Positions 1-10,990 of a stretch of DNA of 64,000 nt are shown here, in pieces. Both the position numbers and the translations under genes were made by a program. Numbering within the stretch: the stretch's first letter is position 1; every line of letters starts with the position of its first letter. The notes beneath the pieces were generated by a model. That model was not told the origin of the DNA and searched no databases. It worked only from the letters and a program-made list of their open reading frames with translations. This DNA is from Adiantum capillus-veneris (lineage: Eukaryota; Streptophyta; Polypodiopsida; Polypodiales; Pteridaceae), in assembly GCA_014529385.2 (NCBI GenBank), contig CM043944.1:170585740-170649739 (forward strand), in the 5' to 3' direction.

Positions 1-2454
1 CACACAGGGGTTAAGCCGCTACCAACCCAATCAAAGGCAAGCTCATCAAGCAAGAAGCCTAAAAACATGGAGCTATTAAAGAAATTTTAGGCAAGGTGAA
101 GAAACTAGACACCACATCTGCTCCTCCGGTAGATACTGCCAAAAGTCAAACCAACTCACAAAACAAGAGCCTAGGGAGACAACTAGCAGAGATACGGCTC
201 AAAAAACCAGTGTTGATTAGACCCAAACTAGTTCCAATCTAGACAATGGAAAAAATCAAGCATCAGGCAATGCTACTGAGTAAGCTTCAGACTACCCATA
301 GTCAGACTAGACATGCTCCAATGCCTCCGGAAGCAATCATTGAAGGGGTGTTTGGTTATGAAAAAGGCAGATGGAGCTATGCTACCTTACGCCTTCCCAA
401 TGATAGTCTATGAGAGTCCTATGAGATTGATCAAAAAAACCCTAAAACCATCACACAAGGATGTGCTGCTCTGTAGCCATCCAATCTGGTTGGAACACCA
501 TTGTAAACTATATAGGCCTAATGATGGAGGCTCAAGCATCTGTTTCTACCACAAAATTGGACAACCTAAAAGAAAAACTGCAAAAGAGTAAAGCTGAGTT
601 GGTAACTCTCAAGAAAGGGCAAACTGAATGGGTCAAGCAAATATTGCATTATCAGCTGGAATAATGGCAACAGAATAGGGAAGTGGCCACCCTCCATGAT
701 GAATGTGAAGCAAAAGGATTACAAACGACTTCATTAGAAACATCATGTACTGAAAACAACTATTCTTGAAAAATACATATATCACTCTCTAGTACAGATA
801 ATAGACAAAGATGGGAATCTCACTATGAATTTGAACGTTATGGAAACAGTCATAGAGTCAATTTAGTCACATCTATAGGATAAAGCTAACGAGTACACCA
901 CGACACTGGTCAATGAGGCTATCTTTGATACTTAGATTAAAAAAAGAAAGAGACAAAGATTATGATATGGAGGATGTTGAGCAAGAGGATGAGTAGCAGA
1001 CCCAGCATCATCACAAGGACAATGATGATGATGACGATGATCATGATTCTCCGAGACAAGGGATGGCCACAATGAAGATGAAGAGCAACCTGAAGGTGTT
1101 GGCTCCCAACAAAAGGATCCACAACAACAGGCTCAACAATAGACGGCTCAGAGTTAGCAGACAAAGGAAAGAATATTATTTTAGAATCTGACTTTGAGTT
1201 TGACCACACAAACTCTATTGACGTGCTGACACTAAACAAAAGACCAAGGAAGCAAAGTCATCTCTAGATCCATGAATTCTTACACGATGAGACAATCTAT
1301 TCGGATCTGGAGAGATTTTAGATGATGTATGTGGGGGCCCCAATGGATGGTATTGGACTGAAGGCAATGAGTTATCACAACTAGCCAATATGTAAATGGC
1401 CTCCACATCCAAGATGTATACAAGTAGTCGAAAGTGTCCCAGAGTGGTGTGTAACCACTGATGATGTGTAGTAGAAGAGGACCAAAGACTTGAATGACCC
1501 TCAAAGAGCAGGAAATCAACTTGAAGAGTCTATTTCACCTGGTTCACATTACAAGGAAAATGATGCAACAAGAAAACCGGATGGTCCTAAAATTTGTGGA
1601 GTTTGTTCCAGATTCTCCAGTGTTGCTATATACCATATCGCTAAGGAAATAGAACTCTCACAATTCTTCCTAGCACTCTACCCCCCACATACCGTGAGCC
1701 AACACACCAACAAAGCTACATCAAGATAGTGGACGGGCTCCACGACTGGTATGAGGTTGCCAGTATAGCGTGGAAGACCTCAAATCAAGTAGTCACTGAA
1801 GCTCTAAAGAAGGATCAAGCAATTGATCTAATTAAAGACCTAGAAAACTTTCAGCTGAAAATGGGCTAGTGGAAAGTACATATTAAAAGGCTAATAAAGC
1901 TTACAAATCAGCTCCTATAGCTCATAGTCAAAGCCTCCAAGATCCCTAGGAAGGAATTAGCTAACAAATCATCCTCTGAACCCTAGTTCAGAGAGATGGC
2001 TAAAATCTTGTTTGAGGCTAGAATAAAGTGCAATCAACCATTACCTCAGGGATGGGTGCACATTGCATCCTACTATCACAAGCTGGCCAGAGCCTCACTT
2101 ATTAGAGTTAAACGAACGCTATATGATCTTGACACGAAGACCTAGAATGCTCTCGCTCCATATGAGTTTGAGATGAAGACTGTCACAAAGGATCAACTGG
2201 CATAGGAGGCTCTATATTGGCTCATTCAGAAGGAGAACAATGGTCCAAGTGCCTTAAAGCCCTTCAAGGTCTTACAAAAACCTCCTAAGAAGAAGGTGCC
2301 AGACAAGAAGTGGGTCAGGTGGACTAACATATGGATAAATGTTGAGAACTGCTAAAATTTTTGGTATACACCAACATTCAAGAAAGAGAAGGAGGAATGT
2401 AGAAGGTGCTAAACATGCAACTGGTGGATGATTGGACTGGAAGCTTCTAGAGAC
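1..2454 (+). pseudogene. Decayed long coding region, unidentified (probable retroelement ORF)
   Basis: No single open frame survives, but long protein-like stretches can be followed in the plus frames. Residues encoded near 461-664 form a Lys/Glu-rich, heptad-like coiled coil. An Asp/Glu/Gln-rich acidic stretch follows at about 950-1200. From about 1720 to 2450 one frame runs on, broken mainly by TAG codons at positions where Gln would fit. The layout (coiled coil, acidic linker, folded C-terminal part) recalls the 3' ORF of the large gypsy element at 36.8-40.3 kb, so it may be the remnant of a similar extra ORF; this is inference from layout, not demonstrated homology. No reverse transcriptase or integrase motif was seen here. 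Confidence 0.35.
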
Positions 2455-2857
2455 AATTACTACAGTATAATCGGTACAAGGTACAATCAATCAGAGCCCA
2501 TTCGAAGGCCTATAAATAAGGGTTATTACTATATTTTGTGTGTTTTGTCTTATCTTGGCTTATCCTGTAACTATTCTTGGATTTTGAACCTTTCTATCTC
2601 GGAGCTGTTACGCTCTTGTACTTTGAATCATACACTAAACCTATATCATTGTATTTGTTCACTAAGATAATGCAAATATAAAATTTCCATTCCAGTTTCT
2701 AGTTTAAGTGTTATTCTCTTTCAATTCTAGTGTCCAGTATTTCCAATTTCAGTCTTGTCTTTCAGTTATGCCTGATCTACTCTGAAGTCTCATGCCTGTC
2801 TGAACTAACTCTAACTACCAACCTGGAATAGTGTCTGAAAGTACCCAGCTCATTCCA
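2455..2857. other. AT-rich spacer with no recognisable gene
   Basis: The decayed frame upstream trails off into AT-rich sequence here. I see no conserved protein motif, RNA gene or terminal repeat. The tandem repeat that follows begins around 2860. Confidence 0.4.
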
Positions 2858-3240
2858 TGGACTGTAGAGAGGGTTTAGGTGTAATAAATTCCTTGTCTCT
2901 TCTTGTTGTTGACCTTTGTGTCACACTATAGGGAGTGGCTTAGGGAATACAACTAGATTGCTTGCCCCTGGCTGTTGTTGCTGACCACCATGTCACACTG
3001 TTGGGGGGGGGGGGGGGGGGTAAGCCTTAATAGACTCCCCATACCTAGTTGTTGCTGAGCACTGTGTTGCATTGCAGAGGGGACTAGCCTTAATAGATTC
3101 CCCATCTTTGGTTGTTGTTGACCACCGTGTTGCACTGCAGAGAGGGATTAGGTGTACTAGATTCCTCTTCCCTTACTGACCTTCATCTCACACTGAAGGG
3201 AGTTGCTTATGATGTTCTAAATTCCTCATCCCTGGCTATT
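2858..3240. repeat. Imperfect minisatellite, about 5 units of 63-75 bp, with an 18-bp G run
   Basis: The word GTTGTTG(C/T)TGA(C/G)C recurs at about 2905, 2973, 3048 and 3111, with a degenerate copy at about 3172. Each is followed by a (C/T)ACACTG or TTGCA(C/T)TG box and a TAGATTCC-like box. Spacing varies from 63 to 75 bp. Unit 3 contains a run of 18 G at 3003-3020. Open frames here are by-products of the repetition. Confidence 0.75.
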
Positions 3241-3425
3241 ACTAAATGAACTACGTTTTCCTCAGCATTTGACCCAGCTCTTTGCTTGAACATCGTTATG
3301 CACAACATAATGAATCAATTGTTAGCCAATTCCTAAGAAGTCTTGAGAGTATGGTTCATCCAAAAATCAAGGACAATCTAAGAATCAAGGAGTAGATGCA
3401 GCTTGTTTCATAGTTACGTTGAGAT

Positions 3426-4148
3426 TTGAAGAGCAAAGATAATGGAGATGGCTCTTCTAAACACCCTAGGGCTGAAGAGGATGAAGCTACTTCATTAGTT
3501 GTTCACCCTATCTTGCACTTTCTTGGTGAGCCCTCCATATTTCATCTGCAAGCACCCCAACTTGGTGAAGGGCATTATGAAAATGTAAATCAAGTCTCAG
3601 TGTCTCATACTCCTTTCAAAGATTGAGTCTATGTGGAAAATATCTTCAAGGACAAGCCAGGAAGCAAACCAAATTTACATATATTGCTTGAAGAAGCAAC
3701 GACCATCACAGTGCAACATCATGCCATGATTCTAGCCCATGCCCTTGTACAACATAGCAAAAGGTGGATGCTTATCTTCAAACATTGGAATGGAGGCTAT
3801 CTTGAGCAGTGGATCCAAGCTTACTATCATTTTGGAAGTAAACCTGCTGTCAAATAGTTTCAACACATGTTTGGGGTTGTACAATAGTTTGTAGACAACA
3901 TTCTAACAATCTATAACGCTCTTTTGTAGACCATGAACTTCCTACACATCCACGACTTTATTCGCAATGACTTGCAAACTAGGAATATTTACTGCATTTT
4001 GGCAAGCAAGGAGTGTATTCCAGGATTGCGAATTGCGGACAAAGTACAATCTTATCCATGGGTGCCTCCAAAAACATCAGCACAAACCCACATCCTTTTA
4101 TCAAAGCCTCTAATGTATATAGCTTATTCTACATCCTTAAATGCTTGA
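3426..4148 (+). pseudogene. Chain of short reading frames, unidentified
   Basis: Three consecutive plus-strand frames (3426-3626, 3633-3857, 3933-4148) read like one decayed protein interrupted by TGA and TAG codons. No domain was recognised. The stretch ends shortly before the left breakpoint of the inversion at about 4254, so its original right-hand neighbour now lies reversed at about 10.99 kb. Confidence 0.3.
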
Positions 4149-4285
4149 TTGCATACATGCTTGAACCTTTTAAGGGCCCCAAAATGTAAACAAGAACCTT
4201 ATTCATGAAGAATTAATAAATCTCTTAGATAGACCTAAAATATGGGATTTGAGCCTTTTTCTGCCGTGGGCTGTATAAGCTCACT

Positions 4286-5601
4286 TTGTATGACAAGTGT
4301 GGACAAAATTTTGCAAATGCTGTTGCAGATTCAAGGGCTATTTCAGATGCAAAACTTTGGCATGCACGTTTTGGTCATCTGAATTTTGCCAGTTTGCTGC
4401 GTTTGCAGAAATCTGATATGGTTGCTTCTTTGCCACCTCTTGAAGCACCTATCAAACATGTTTGTGAAGGCTGTATTTTGGGTAAGATGCAGCGTTCTAA
4501 GTTTCCAAAGGATGGTTCAGTTCGGGCCACATGCAGGTTGCAACTTGTGCATAGTGATGTTTGTGGGCCCATGCAAACTCCGTCCTTGGGTAATTACCTG
4601 TACTTCGTGACTTTCATTGATGATTCTCCAGGCATGCATGGGTATTTCCACTTAAAGCGAAGTCCGAAGTTTTTATGTGCTTCAAACAATTTCTAGCTAT
4701 GGCTGAAAATGTCTCGAAATGTACTATGGGCACCCTCCGTTCCGATCGAGGGGGGGAGTATATGTCTCATGAATTTAATGCATTTCTGGCTAGTCATGGT
4801 ATACAACACCAATGTACAATGCCTTATACACCTCAGCAAAATGGTGTTGCTGAGAGGAAAAACAGGTCACTGACGGAAATGGCACGATGTATGGTCAAAA
4901 GTCAAGCTTTACCGCATTCTTTTTGTCTTGAGGCCATCATGTGTGTCACTTATGTACTTAACAGGTTTCCTACGAAAGCTTTGCAATCTATTACTCCATA
5001 TGAAGCATGGCATGATAGAAAGCCTTCTATTGAGCACATGCGTGTTTTTGGTTGTTTGGCATATGCTTTGGTGCCACAAGTGCAGCGCAGAAAATTGGAT
5101 GATAAGGCTGTCAAATGTATTTTCATTGGTTATAGTGCTGAAAGCAACGGTTATAGGTTGTATCATCCGCAAACAAAACGTATTCTGGTTTCTCGGGATG
5201 TAGTGTTCGTGGAAGATTCTGTTCAGCCCTTGGTGTCATGTACTAGAGACAGTAATGTAAGCTCACAGGACATTTATGACACTTTGTTGCCTCTTTTCAA
5301 TGGTGGAAATACAAATGTAAGTTCCAATGAGGCAAATGTACAGCCTAGGGGGTTTATGAAAATGTTACAGATCAGCCTATTACTGATGCAGATGTACATG
5401 ATGTACTTGATGAGGAAAGGGCTGAAAATGAGCAGGCTAGAGGTATGCCAAAATGGCTCGTGCACACTTTGCGTGACAGCAAATTGGATGCACCTTTGTC
5501 TAGTCGTACTCGTTCAGGCTCTCGCCATGCATCTTATGCATCAGATTGTTATGCTTTGCCTGTGTCTAGCTTACATGATGTTGAGGAGCCCTGTCATTTG
5601 A
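4286..5601 (+). pseudogene. Copia integrase region (frameshifted)
   Basis: Integrase inserts the cDNA into the genome. Visible are the GAG-pre-integrase HHCC zinc motif (LWHARFGHLNF followed by CEGCILGK), then the catalytic triad: first Asp in LVHSDVCGP, second in RSDRGGEY, and the Glu in QNGVAERKN. A frameshift near 4622-4680 breaks the frame after FIDD; the related copy reads through this point (FIDDYSRHAWVF). The C-terminal part retains the copia pattern FGCLAYA and CIFIGYS. The frame decays again after about 5350. Confidence 0.85.
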
Positions 5602-5626
5602 TGAAGCACAGAATTCAAAAAATTGG

Positions 5627-7122
5627 ATGGCTGCCATGCAATCAGAATATGATGCACTCATAGAAAATGACACATGGACTTTATGTGATTTTCCTCCTGG
5701 CAAAAAGGCCATTGGTACGAAGTGGGTTTACAAGTTGAAATGTAAGCCGGATGGTGAGATCGATCGCCATAAGGCTCGACTTGTTGCAAAGGGTTATGCA
5801 CAGCAAAAAGGCATAGATTATGAAGAGACTTTTGCTCCCACTTGTCGTATGACTACTATGCATTTTCTATGTGCATTGGCAGCTCATTTTGGTTGGGATG
5901 TACATCAATCAGACATTGTTACTGCTTTCTTGAATGGTGACATATTTGAGGAAGTTTATGTAACGCAGCCTCACGGTTTTGTCATAAAAGGACAAGAGGA
6001 CAAAGTGTGCAGATGTAAGAAGGCTTTGTATGGGTTGAAGCAATCTCCTCGTGCTTCGTATGAGAAAGCTGACACTCATTTGGTTAAATGAGGCTTTCGT
6101 AATAGTCCAACAGAAAGCACATTGTATGTAAAGCGTGAGGGTGATGTACTTCTCATTGTGGTTCTTTATGTCGATGATTTGCTGATCACTGGACCAAATG
6201 AGAGACATATTGCTGAATTTAAGGCTGATTTGAATGCTACTTTCAAGATGAAAGATTTGGGGTTGTTGCATCATTACTTGGGTATACAGTTTAAGCAGTG
6301 TGATGGTGGTATTGCCTTGTGTCAGAAAAGTTACATAGAGACATTGCTATGTAAGTTTGGACTTGAGGATTGCAAACCTATTGCCACTCCCATGGAAACA
6401 GGTTTGAAGTTGAGTCTACATGATGCTGGCGATCCTGCTGATGTCACTGTTTATCAAACTGCTGTTGGCTGCCTCATTATGTATGCAACACGAGGGAGGA
6501 TATTCAGTTTGCAATCTCACAGGTCAGTAGATTTATGCATAGCCCAGGGTCTAAGCATTGGCAGTCTGTCGAGAGGATTTTCCGCTACCTTAGTGGCACT
6601 TTACATCTGTGCTTGTTTTATCCCAAGGGGGGATTATTGCCGCCAGACTTACATGCTTTTTCCGACTCAGATTGGGCTGGTTGTTTTGACACGCGAGTGT
6701 CCACAAGTGGTTTTTGTTTCATGCTTGGCAGTTCATGTATATCATGGTTGAGCAAGAAGCAACCTACTGTGGCCACTTCGAGTTGTGAGGCTGAGTACAG
6801 GGCAGTCTTCACAGCTACGGTTGAGTGTGTATGGCTCAGACGCCTTATGGCTGCTTTGGGTGTTGGACAGGACGCTGCCAACACTATCTACACTGACAGT
6901 CGGAGCACATTGGCAGTTGCGAGGAACCCAGTTTTTCATGCTCGCACAAAGCACATTGAGGTGCATTACCATTATGTCAGGGAGAGGATCTCAGCAGGAG
7001 AGATCAGCTTGGCTTATGTGCCAACACAGGACAGCCTTGCAGATCTTTTCACAAAGGCATTGTCTCGTGAGAAGCTTGAAGCTTTCCGCAAAGCTTTGGG
7101 CTTACTGCCCTTTGTGGACTGA
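5627..7122 (+). pseudogene. Copia reverse transcriptase-RNase H (broken)
   Basis: Reverse transcriptase motifs run in order: TWVYKLK (GTKWVYKLKCKPDG), ARLVAKGYAQ, QSDIVTAFLNGD, ALYGLKQSPRAS and the catalytic box LYVDDLL at about 6163. RNase H follows with FSDSDWAGC, SKKQPTVATSSCEAEY, YTDSRS and the tail SLADLFTKAL. A TGA at about 6089-6091 and a frameshift near 6470-6560 split the frame. Length and order match a normal copia pol end. Confidence 0.88.
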
Positions 7123-7183
7123 TCATGTCCTCAGGGCATGGCACTTCCCTTTAGTCATGTGCCAACTCTCGTTTACCGCATCA

Positions 7184-7197
7184 CTCCGGGGAGGATT
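7184..7197 (+). promoter_or_regulatory. Polypurine tract of the split copia element
   Basis: A purine-rich CCGGGGAGGATT lies directly before the TGTTACC start of the 3' LTR, where copia elements place the primer for plus-strand DNA synthesis. Confidence 0.6.
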
Positions 7198-7424
7198 TGT
7201 TACCATATACATGTGGTAGTGATGTGTGTGAACACACTAGGACCGCCATGGCATTTTTTCCCTCTTTAGGAGGTTTTTTCCCCCGTGCATTGTATATACG
7301 CTCATCACTCTAGGGCTATCTATCTTTCCATTGCACACTAAGTAACACACTCTCTATTGTGTGCCTTGAGCTTCCTTCGTCTTCTCCAAGCTGTGTGTGT
7401 TTCTCTGTAACCCTAATTCCAACA
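7198..7424 (+). repeat. 3' LTR of split copia element (227 bp)
   Basis: The LTR starts TGTTACCATATAC and ends CCTAATTCCAACA. Its near-identical partners lie reversed at 12752-12978 and 19631-19857, all 227 bp. It is followed by GAAAT (7425-7429), the target-site duplication shared in complement with 12979-12983. Confidence 0.93.
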
Positions 7425-7593
7425 GAAATTCATTGCTTAGGATTTGCTATTTTGGTTTAATGGGCTACACATGGATCAATCCAAAGTGGATGCAATTTAG
7501 AGATGGCCTTCTCTTAGAAATCTAAAAGAGTTACAAATCTTCTTGGGATTTGCATGAAATCAAAGGTTCTTTAAAAACTATGCTCATATTGTT

Positions 7594-8100
7594 GTGTCGA
7601 TGACAGACCAATTGAAATCCAACAAAAAAACCTTTCAATGGGGAAAAGGTCAACATAAAAGTTTTGATGCTCTCAAGAACACATTAGCTATAGTTCCTAT
7701 TTTGGCTAATGTGGATCCTTTGAAACCATTTGTTTTAGAAACCAATGCTAGTAATCGTGCTATTGGAGCAGTCCCTCTACGGGACGGAAGGTAAATTGCA
7801 TTTGAAAGCAAGAAGATTAATTCTGCATAGCAAAATTATTCTACTTATGAAAGAGAACTCTATGCATTAGTGTTTGTTTTGAAGACATGGCACATTATTT
7901 GCATGGAGATTAATTTGATATTGTGTTTGACCATGAAAGCATAAAATGGTTTACACAACAAACAAATTTGAAGGGTCAAAAGGCCAAGTGGATTGAGATT
8001 CTTCAAGAGTAGGCAAAGCTCAGGTATTGTAAAGGACAATACACTGTAGTAGTTGATGCTCTTAGTTGTATGCCTGAGATCAAGTTTCTTCTCTTTATTG
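7594..8100 (+). pseudogene. Gypsy RT connection and RNase H fragment
   Basis: The frame encodes KTFQWGKGQHKSFDALKN, the usual gypsy RT-RNase H connection, then a Pro-(I)-LA segment and ETNASNRAIGAV, where RNase H normally has the first catalytic Asp (here ETNAS for the usual ETDAS, so the Asp is lost). A TAA at 7792-7794 and later stops show decay. The segment continues with SKKINSAQQNYSTYERELYAL-like residues containing the second acidic position. Confidence 0.75.
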
Positions 8101-8397
8101 AGCTTCAAAGTGAGAATCTGGAATCTCTCAAGGGCCGATGTGAGCATGATGAGGCATACTCTTTGAAGTGAGTTTTTGGAGTTTATCAAGGGTAGATATG
8201 AGCAGAATAAGGCATGCTCCAAAGTGTGGAGCCATGTGAAAATGAGGGAGCTTTCTCTCTCCAATGCTAGTAGTGTGTCTTTAATCTCCACACCCATCTC
8301 CTCTTTCAAGTGATGAGCTGCAGAAATGGAAGAATTTTTCCATAGATGATGGGTACCTACTCACAAGGGGAGAGTTTGTGTACCAATGGACGCGAAC

Positions 8398-8935
8398 ATT
8401 CGGCACCAAATTCTTTATGTATGTCACAACAGTCCAAGTGCAGGGCCCCCATGCATAAAGAAAACTTATGCTCTCGTACGATGATAGTTTTACACGCTGG
8501 GTTTATACGACTATGTTCAAGACTATGTTTTACATTGCCAAAAATATCAAGTAAATAAAACAGGGCACCTGAAGGCCAGCGGTTTCTTGCATTCATTGGA
8601 GAATGGTAAATGGAAAAGTATCTCAAAGGATTTTGTTGGAATAAAATTGCACAATTTAGTCAACCGGTCTACGACTACCCATACCAAGTCATTACCTTGT
8701 ACCTTGGTTGGTAAACCCACAATAAAATTGGTGCCAGATTCTTTATAAATGTCATGATAGTCCAAGTTTAGGGCACCTAGGAATAAAGAACTTATGCACT
8801 CATATGATGATATTTTTACTAGCTAGGTTCAAAAGGCTATGCTCAAGACTATGTCTTACATTGGTAGAAATATCAAGTAAATAAAGCAGAGTGCATGAAG
8901 GCTGGAGGTCTCTTGCATCCATTGGAGATTCCTAA
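8398..8935. repeat. Duplicated and partly inverted start of the gypsy integrase
   Basis: Sequence at about 8398-8640 recurs, diverged, at about 8726-8935 in the same direction (boxes TTCTTTAT, AAAGAAC/AACTTATG, TATCAAGTAAATAAA, TTGCAT(T/C)CATTGGAGA). Both encode the end of the H2C2 zinc domain (CQKYQVNK in the first copy). Between them, about 8630-8735 reads on the minus strand as NFIVGLPTKVQGND and VVVDRLTKLCNFIP, the start of the integrase core. The same core start appears again on the plus strand from about 8930. Confidence 0.7.
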
Positions 8936-9990
8936 TGGTCTCTATGGATTTGATTGTGGGTTTCCCAACCACTGTATAAGGTCATGACTCGATATGGGTG
9001 GTCATAGACCAGTTGACTAAATTGTGCAAAGTTTATTCCAACAAGATCCATAGTTAAGACTCCAAAGTTAGCTAGGTTATCTGTGGAAAATCTATATAGG
9101 TTGTATGGGTTGCCAGGTAACATTGTGAGTGATCATGATCCCAAGTTATAGCAGTCATTTTTGGAGGGCTTTGTTTAAACAATTGAGTACACAAATCAAC
9201 ATAAGTACTAAAGATCATCCTAAAATGGATGGCCAGACTGAACGAGTCAACCAAGTACTAGAGGATATGCTATGAGCATACAGTAGCAAGAAGAAATCTG
9301 ATTGGGAAAATTATCTCCCTATTCTTGAGTTTGCTTAAAATGGTGCTAAGCATGTGAGGATCGGTTTTAGTCCTTTCATGCTTATGTATGCTTTTCAACC
9401 TAGGTCACTAGTTATGGTAGGGTTGGTGGCTGAAAAGATTCAACAGGTCAAGGATTTTTTCCACAACCATATGGAAATATTGAAACTAGCTCGTCAAAAT
9501 GTTTGACAATCACAAGATCAGTATAAAAAGTACGCTGATGAGAAATGTTGACAAGTTATCTTCATGAAAGAGGAAGAGGTTTTTTTGCATGTGCCAAAGC
9601 ATTCAGAAAGTTTGAAGACTAGGTTTGCACCTAAATTATCTCCCATATATTGTGGGCCTTTTAAAAAACTCAAGAGAGTTGGTGTTATGGCCTTTAAACT
9701 CTCACCCGCACACTCTCACATTCATCCAATATTCCATGTAAGCCATTTATGTAAACTCTTAAATTAGGACAACAATGTTATTGATGAGAAGATTTTGGTT
9801 GATTTCATTGAACCTCCTATTGAGATGCATGAGAATGAAAGCATTTTTTACTATCGTGATCTACGTACACATCATCATGTACACCGACAAGCATTAGTCA
9901 AGTGGAAAGCCAGACCTAAGGAAGGTGCCACTTGAGAAAACATTAGTGTTCTTTAGTAGAAATATCCCACTTTGAGAACAAAAATGCGTC
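8930..9990 (+). pseudogene. Gypsy integrase core and chromodomain-like C-terminus
   Basis: The frames include DLIVGFPTT, WVVIDQLTKL, HPKMDGQTERVNQVLEDML (catalytic Glu region), SDWENYLPILEFA and NGAKHVRIGFSPFMLMY, the usual gypsy integrase order. The C-terminal part 9564-9767 gives FAPKLSPIYCGPFK and HPIFHVSHL. It ends in RQALVKWKARPKEGAT-like residues, the hallmark of a chromodomain (KW..LP...ATWE). Several TAG stops interrupt it. The chromodomain would place the parent among the chromoviruses. Confidence 0.8.
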
Positions 9991-10006
9991 TCCAAGGGCG
10001 GAGTAA

Positions 10007-10792
10007 TGTTAGGCCAAGGGTCTAGAGGCCAGGGGCCCAGTCTGAACTCAACTCGGGACCCTTGCCTCATAGCATCTCTCCTTAGCTTGCTAGGTCCACA
10101 CCTTGAGTCGTGAGTTGCTCAAAGTCGTCTCTTCAGGGAGATATGTGAATCCTTTTTTGCAAGGAGGCTCTTCTTGGTTTGCCTCCTGAGCATGAACCTT
10201 CTTTGCCGAGCGTCCTTTACGGATGCCTACTGTACTAGGATGATCAATCAAACCTACTTTGAGAGCTGCACCATGGAGTAACAATAACATTGCTACACAA
10301 AGTAGATTGCCACCTGATTGTTTTTTGGAGGTGACCTATATACCTATATGAATCTACAAAGCATATGTTTTGCAAAAATAGTGTGTCATAAGTCAAGAAT
10401 CTTTAAGAAGGTGATCCTTTAGCATTGTTGTTGACCCTAAAAAGTGTATTTCACACAAAATGGTTGGAACACAAGTGTCTACATTCCTTGTAGGTCAATG
10501 GCTCTCCAGAAGCTCTGATTCATCCTCTTGAGAGACAACCAAAGCCCTAAGGTTGCCACTTGTAGCCCAGATTTCCTCCTCTCTATAAATCTGTTGTGCT
10601 AGTTGTGGTTGAGTAATGGATTGAGAGGTGGATTCTAGTTAGGGGAAAGTATATTCTCTTCATTCTGAGGTTGGCTCTTGTTACTTCGGACAACATCGTC
10701 CATATCTACATTGCAACAACATGATAAAAGTTAAGACCCACATCTTCTAGCAAAGAGACACAACTTACTAAGCTACTTGATTTTAAATACCC
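10007..10792 (+). other. Probable remnant of chromovirus 3' LTR, then unassigned sequence
   Basis: TGTTAGGCCAAGGG at 10007 follows the end of the chromodomain frame and a purine-rich CAAGGGCGGAGTAA, the position and look of an LTR start. No matching second LTR was found beyond the gag side near 14.75 kb, so the end of the LTR cannot be fixed. No gene was recognised in the remainder. Confidence 0.4.
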
Positions 10793-10876
10793 AACTTGAA
10801 ATAGTTTAAAGGCCCAGCTTGAAATAAGTTAAATATTCAACTTGAAATAGTTTAAAGACACAACTTGAAATAACAG
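10793..10876. repeat. Short tandem repeat, about 3.6 units of about 23 bp
   Basis: The unit ACTTGAAATAGTTTAAAG plus a few bases is repeated with small changes (AGCTTGAAATAAGTTAAAT, AACTTGAAATAGTTTAAAG, AACTTGAAATAACAG). Confidence 0.75.
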
Positions 10877-10990
10877 TACACACTACCAAAGCCACAAAAT
10901 ACTATATCTTGGATAAATTCATAAGCAGCAAGCCGCAAGCAAAAATTAGGTACAATAGCATAGCTGACATTACGGGCTCCATTCAAACAC

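Larger units (their letters stand above)
4254..7424 (+). mobile_element. Ty1/copia element, 3' half (integrase, RT, RNase H, 3' LTR), moved by inversion
   Basis: This is the downstream half of a copia element whose upstream half lies at 10991-12978 on the opposite strand. It begins abruptly just before the GAG-pre-integrase domain and runs through integrase, reverse transcriptase and RNase H to a 227-bp LTR. The other half stops at the same point of the element (judged against the related copy at 16480-19857), with at most about 2 bp unaccounted for. The 5-bp flank after this LTR, GAAAT, is the complement of the 5 bp beyond the other half's LTR. Together the halves make about 5.16 kb. Confidence 0.9.
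7425..10006 (+). mobile_element. Chromovirus (Ty3/gypsy), 3' part: RNase H, integrase, chromodomain
   Basis: This is the downstream part of an old gypsy element whose gag-protease-RT part lies at 12979-14725 on the other strand. It opens with the residues EIHCLGF expected after the RT palm once the copia insertion is removed. RNase H (FVLETNASNRAIGAV, YERELYALVFVLK) follows, then a rearranged integrase and a C-terminal chromodomain-like tail. Stops and frameshifts are frequent, many being TAG. Originally it lay on the minus strand; the inversion turned it. Confidence 0.85.

Noticed and set aside
1720-2450. Nuclear code with TAG read as glutamine
   Set aside because: Other frames in the window are also broken by TAA, TGA and frameshifts, and one copia copy has CAG where its sister has TAG, so mutation explains the pattern.
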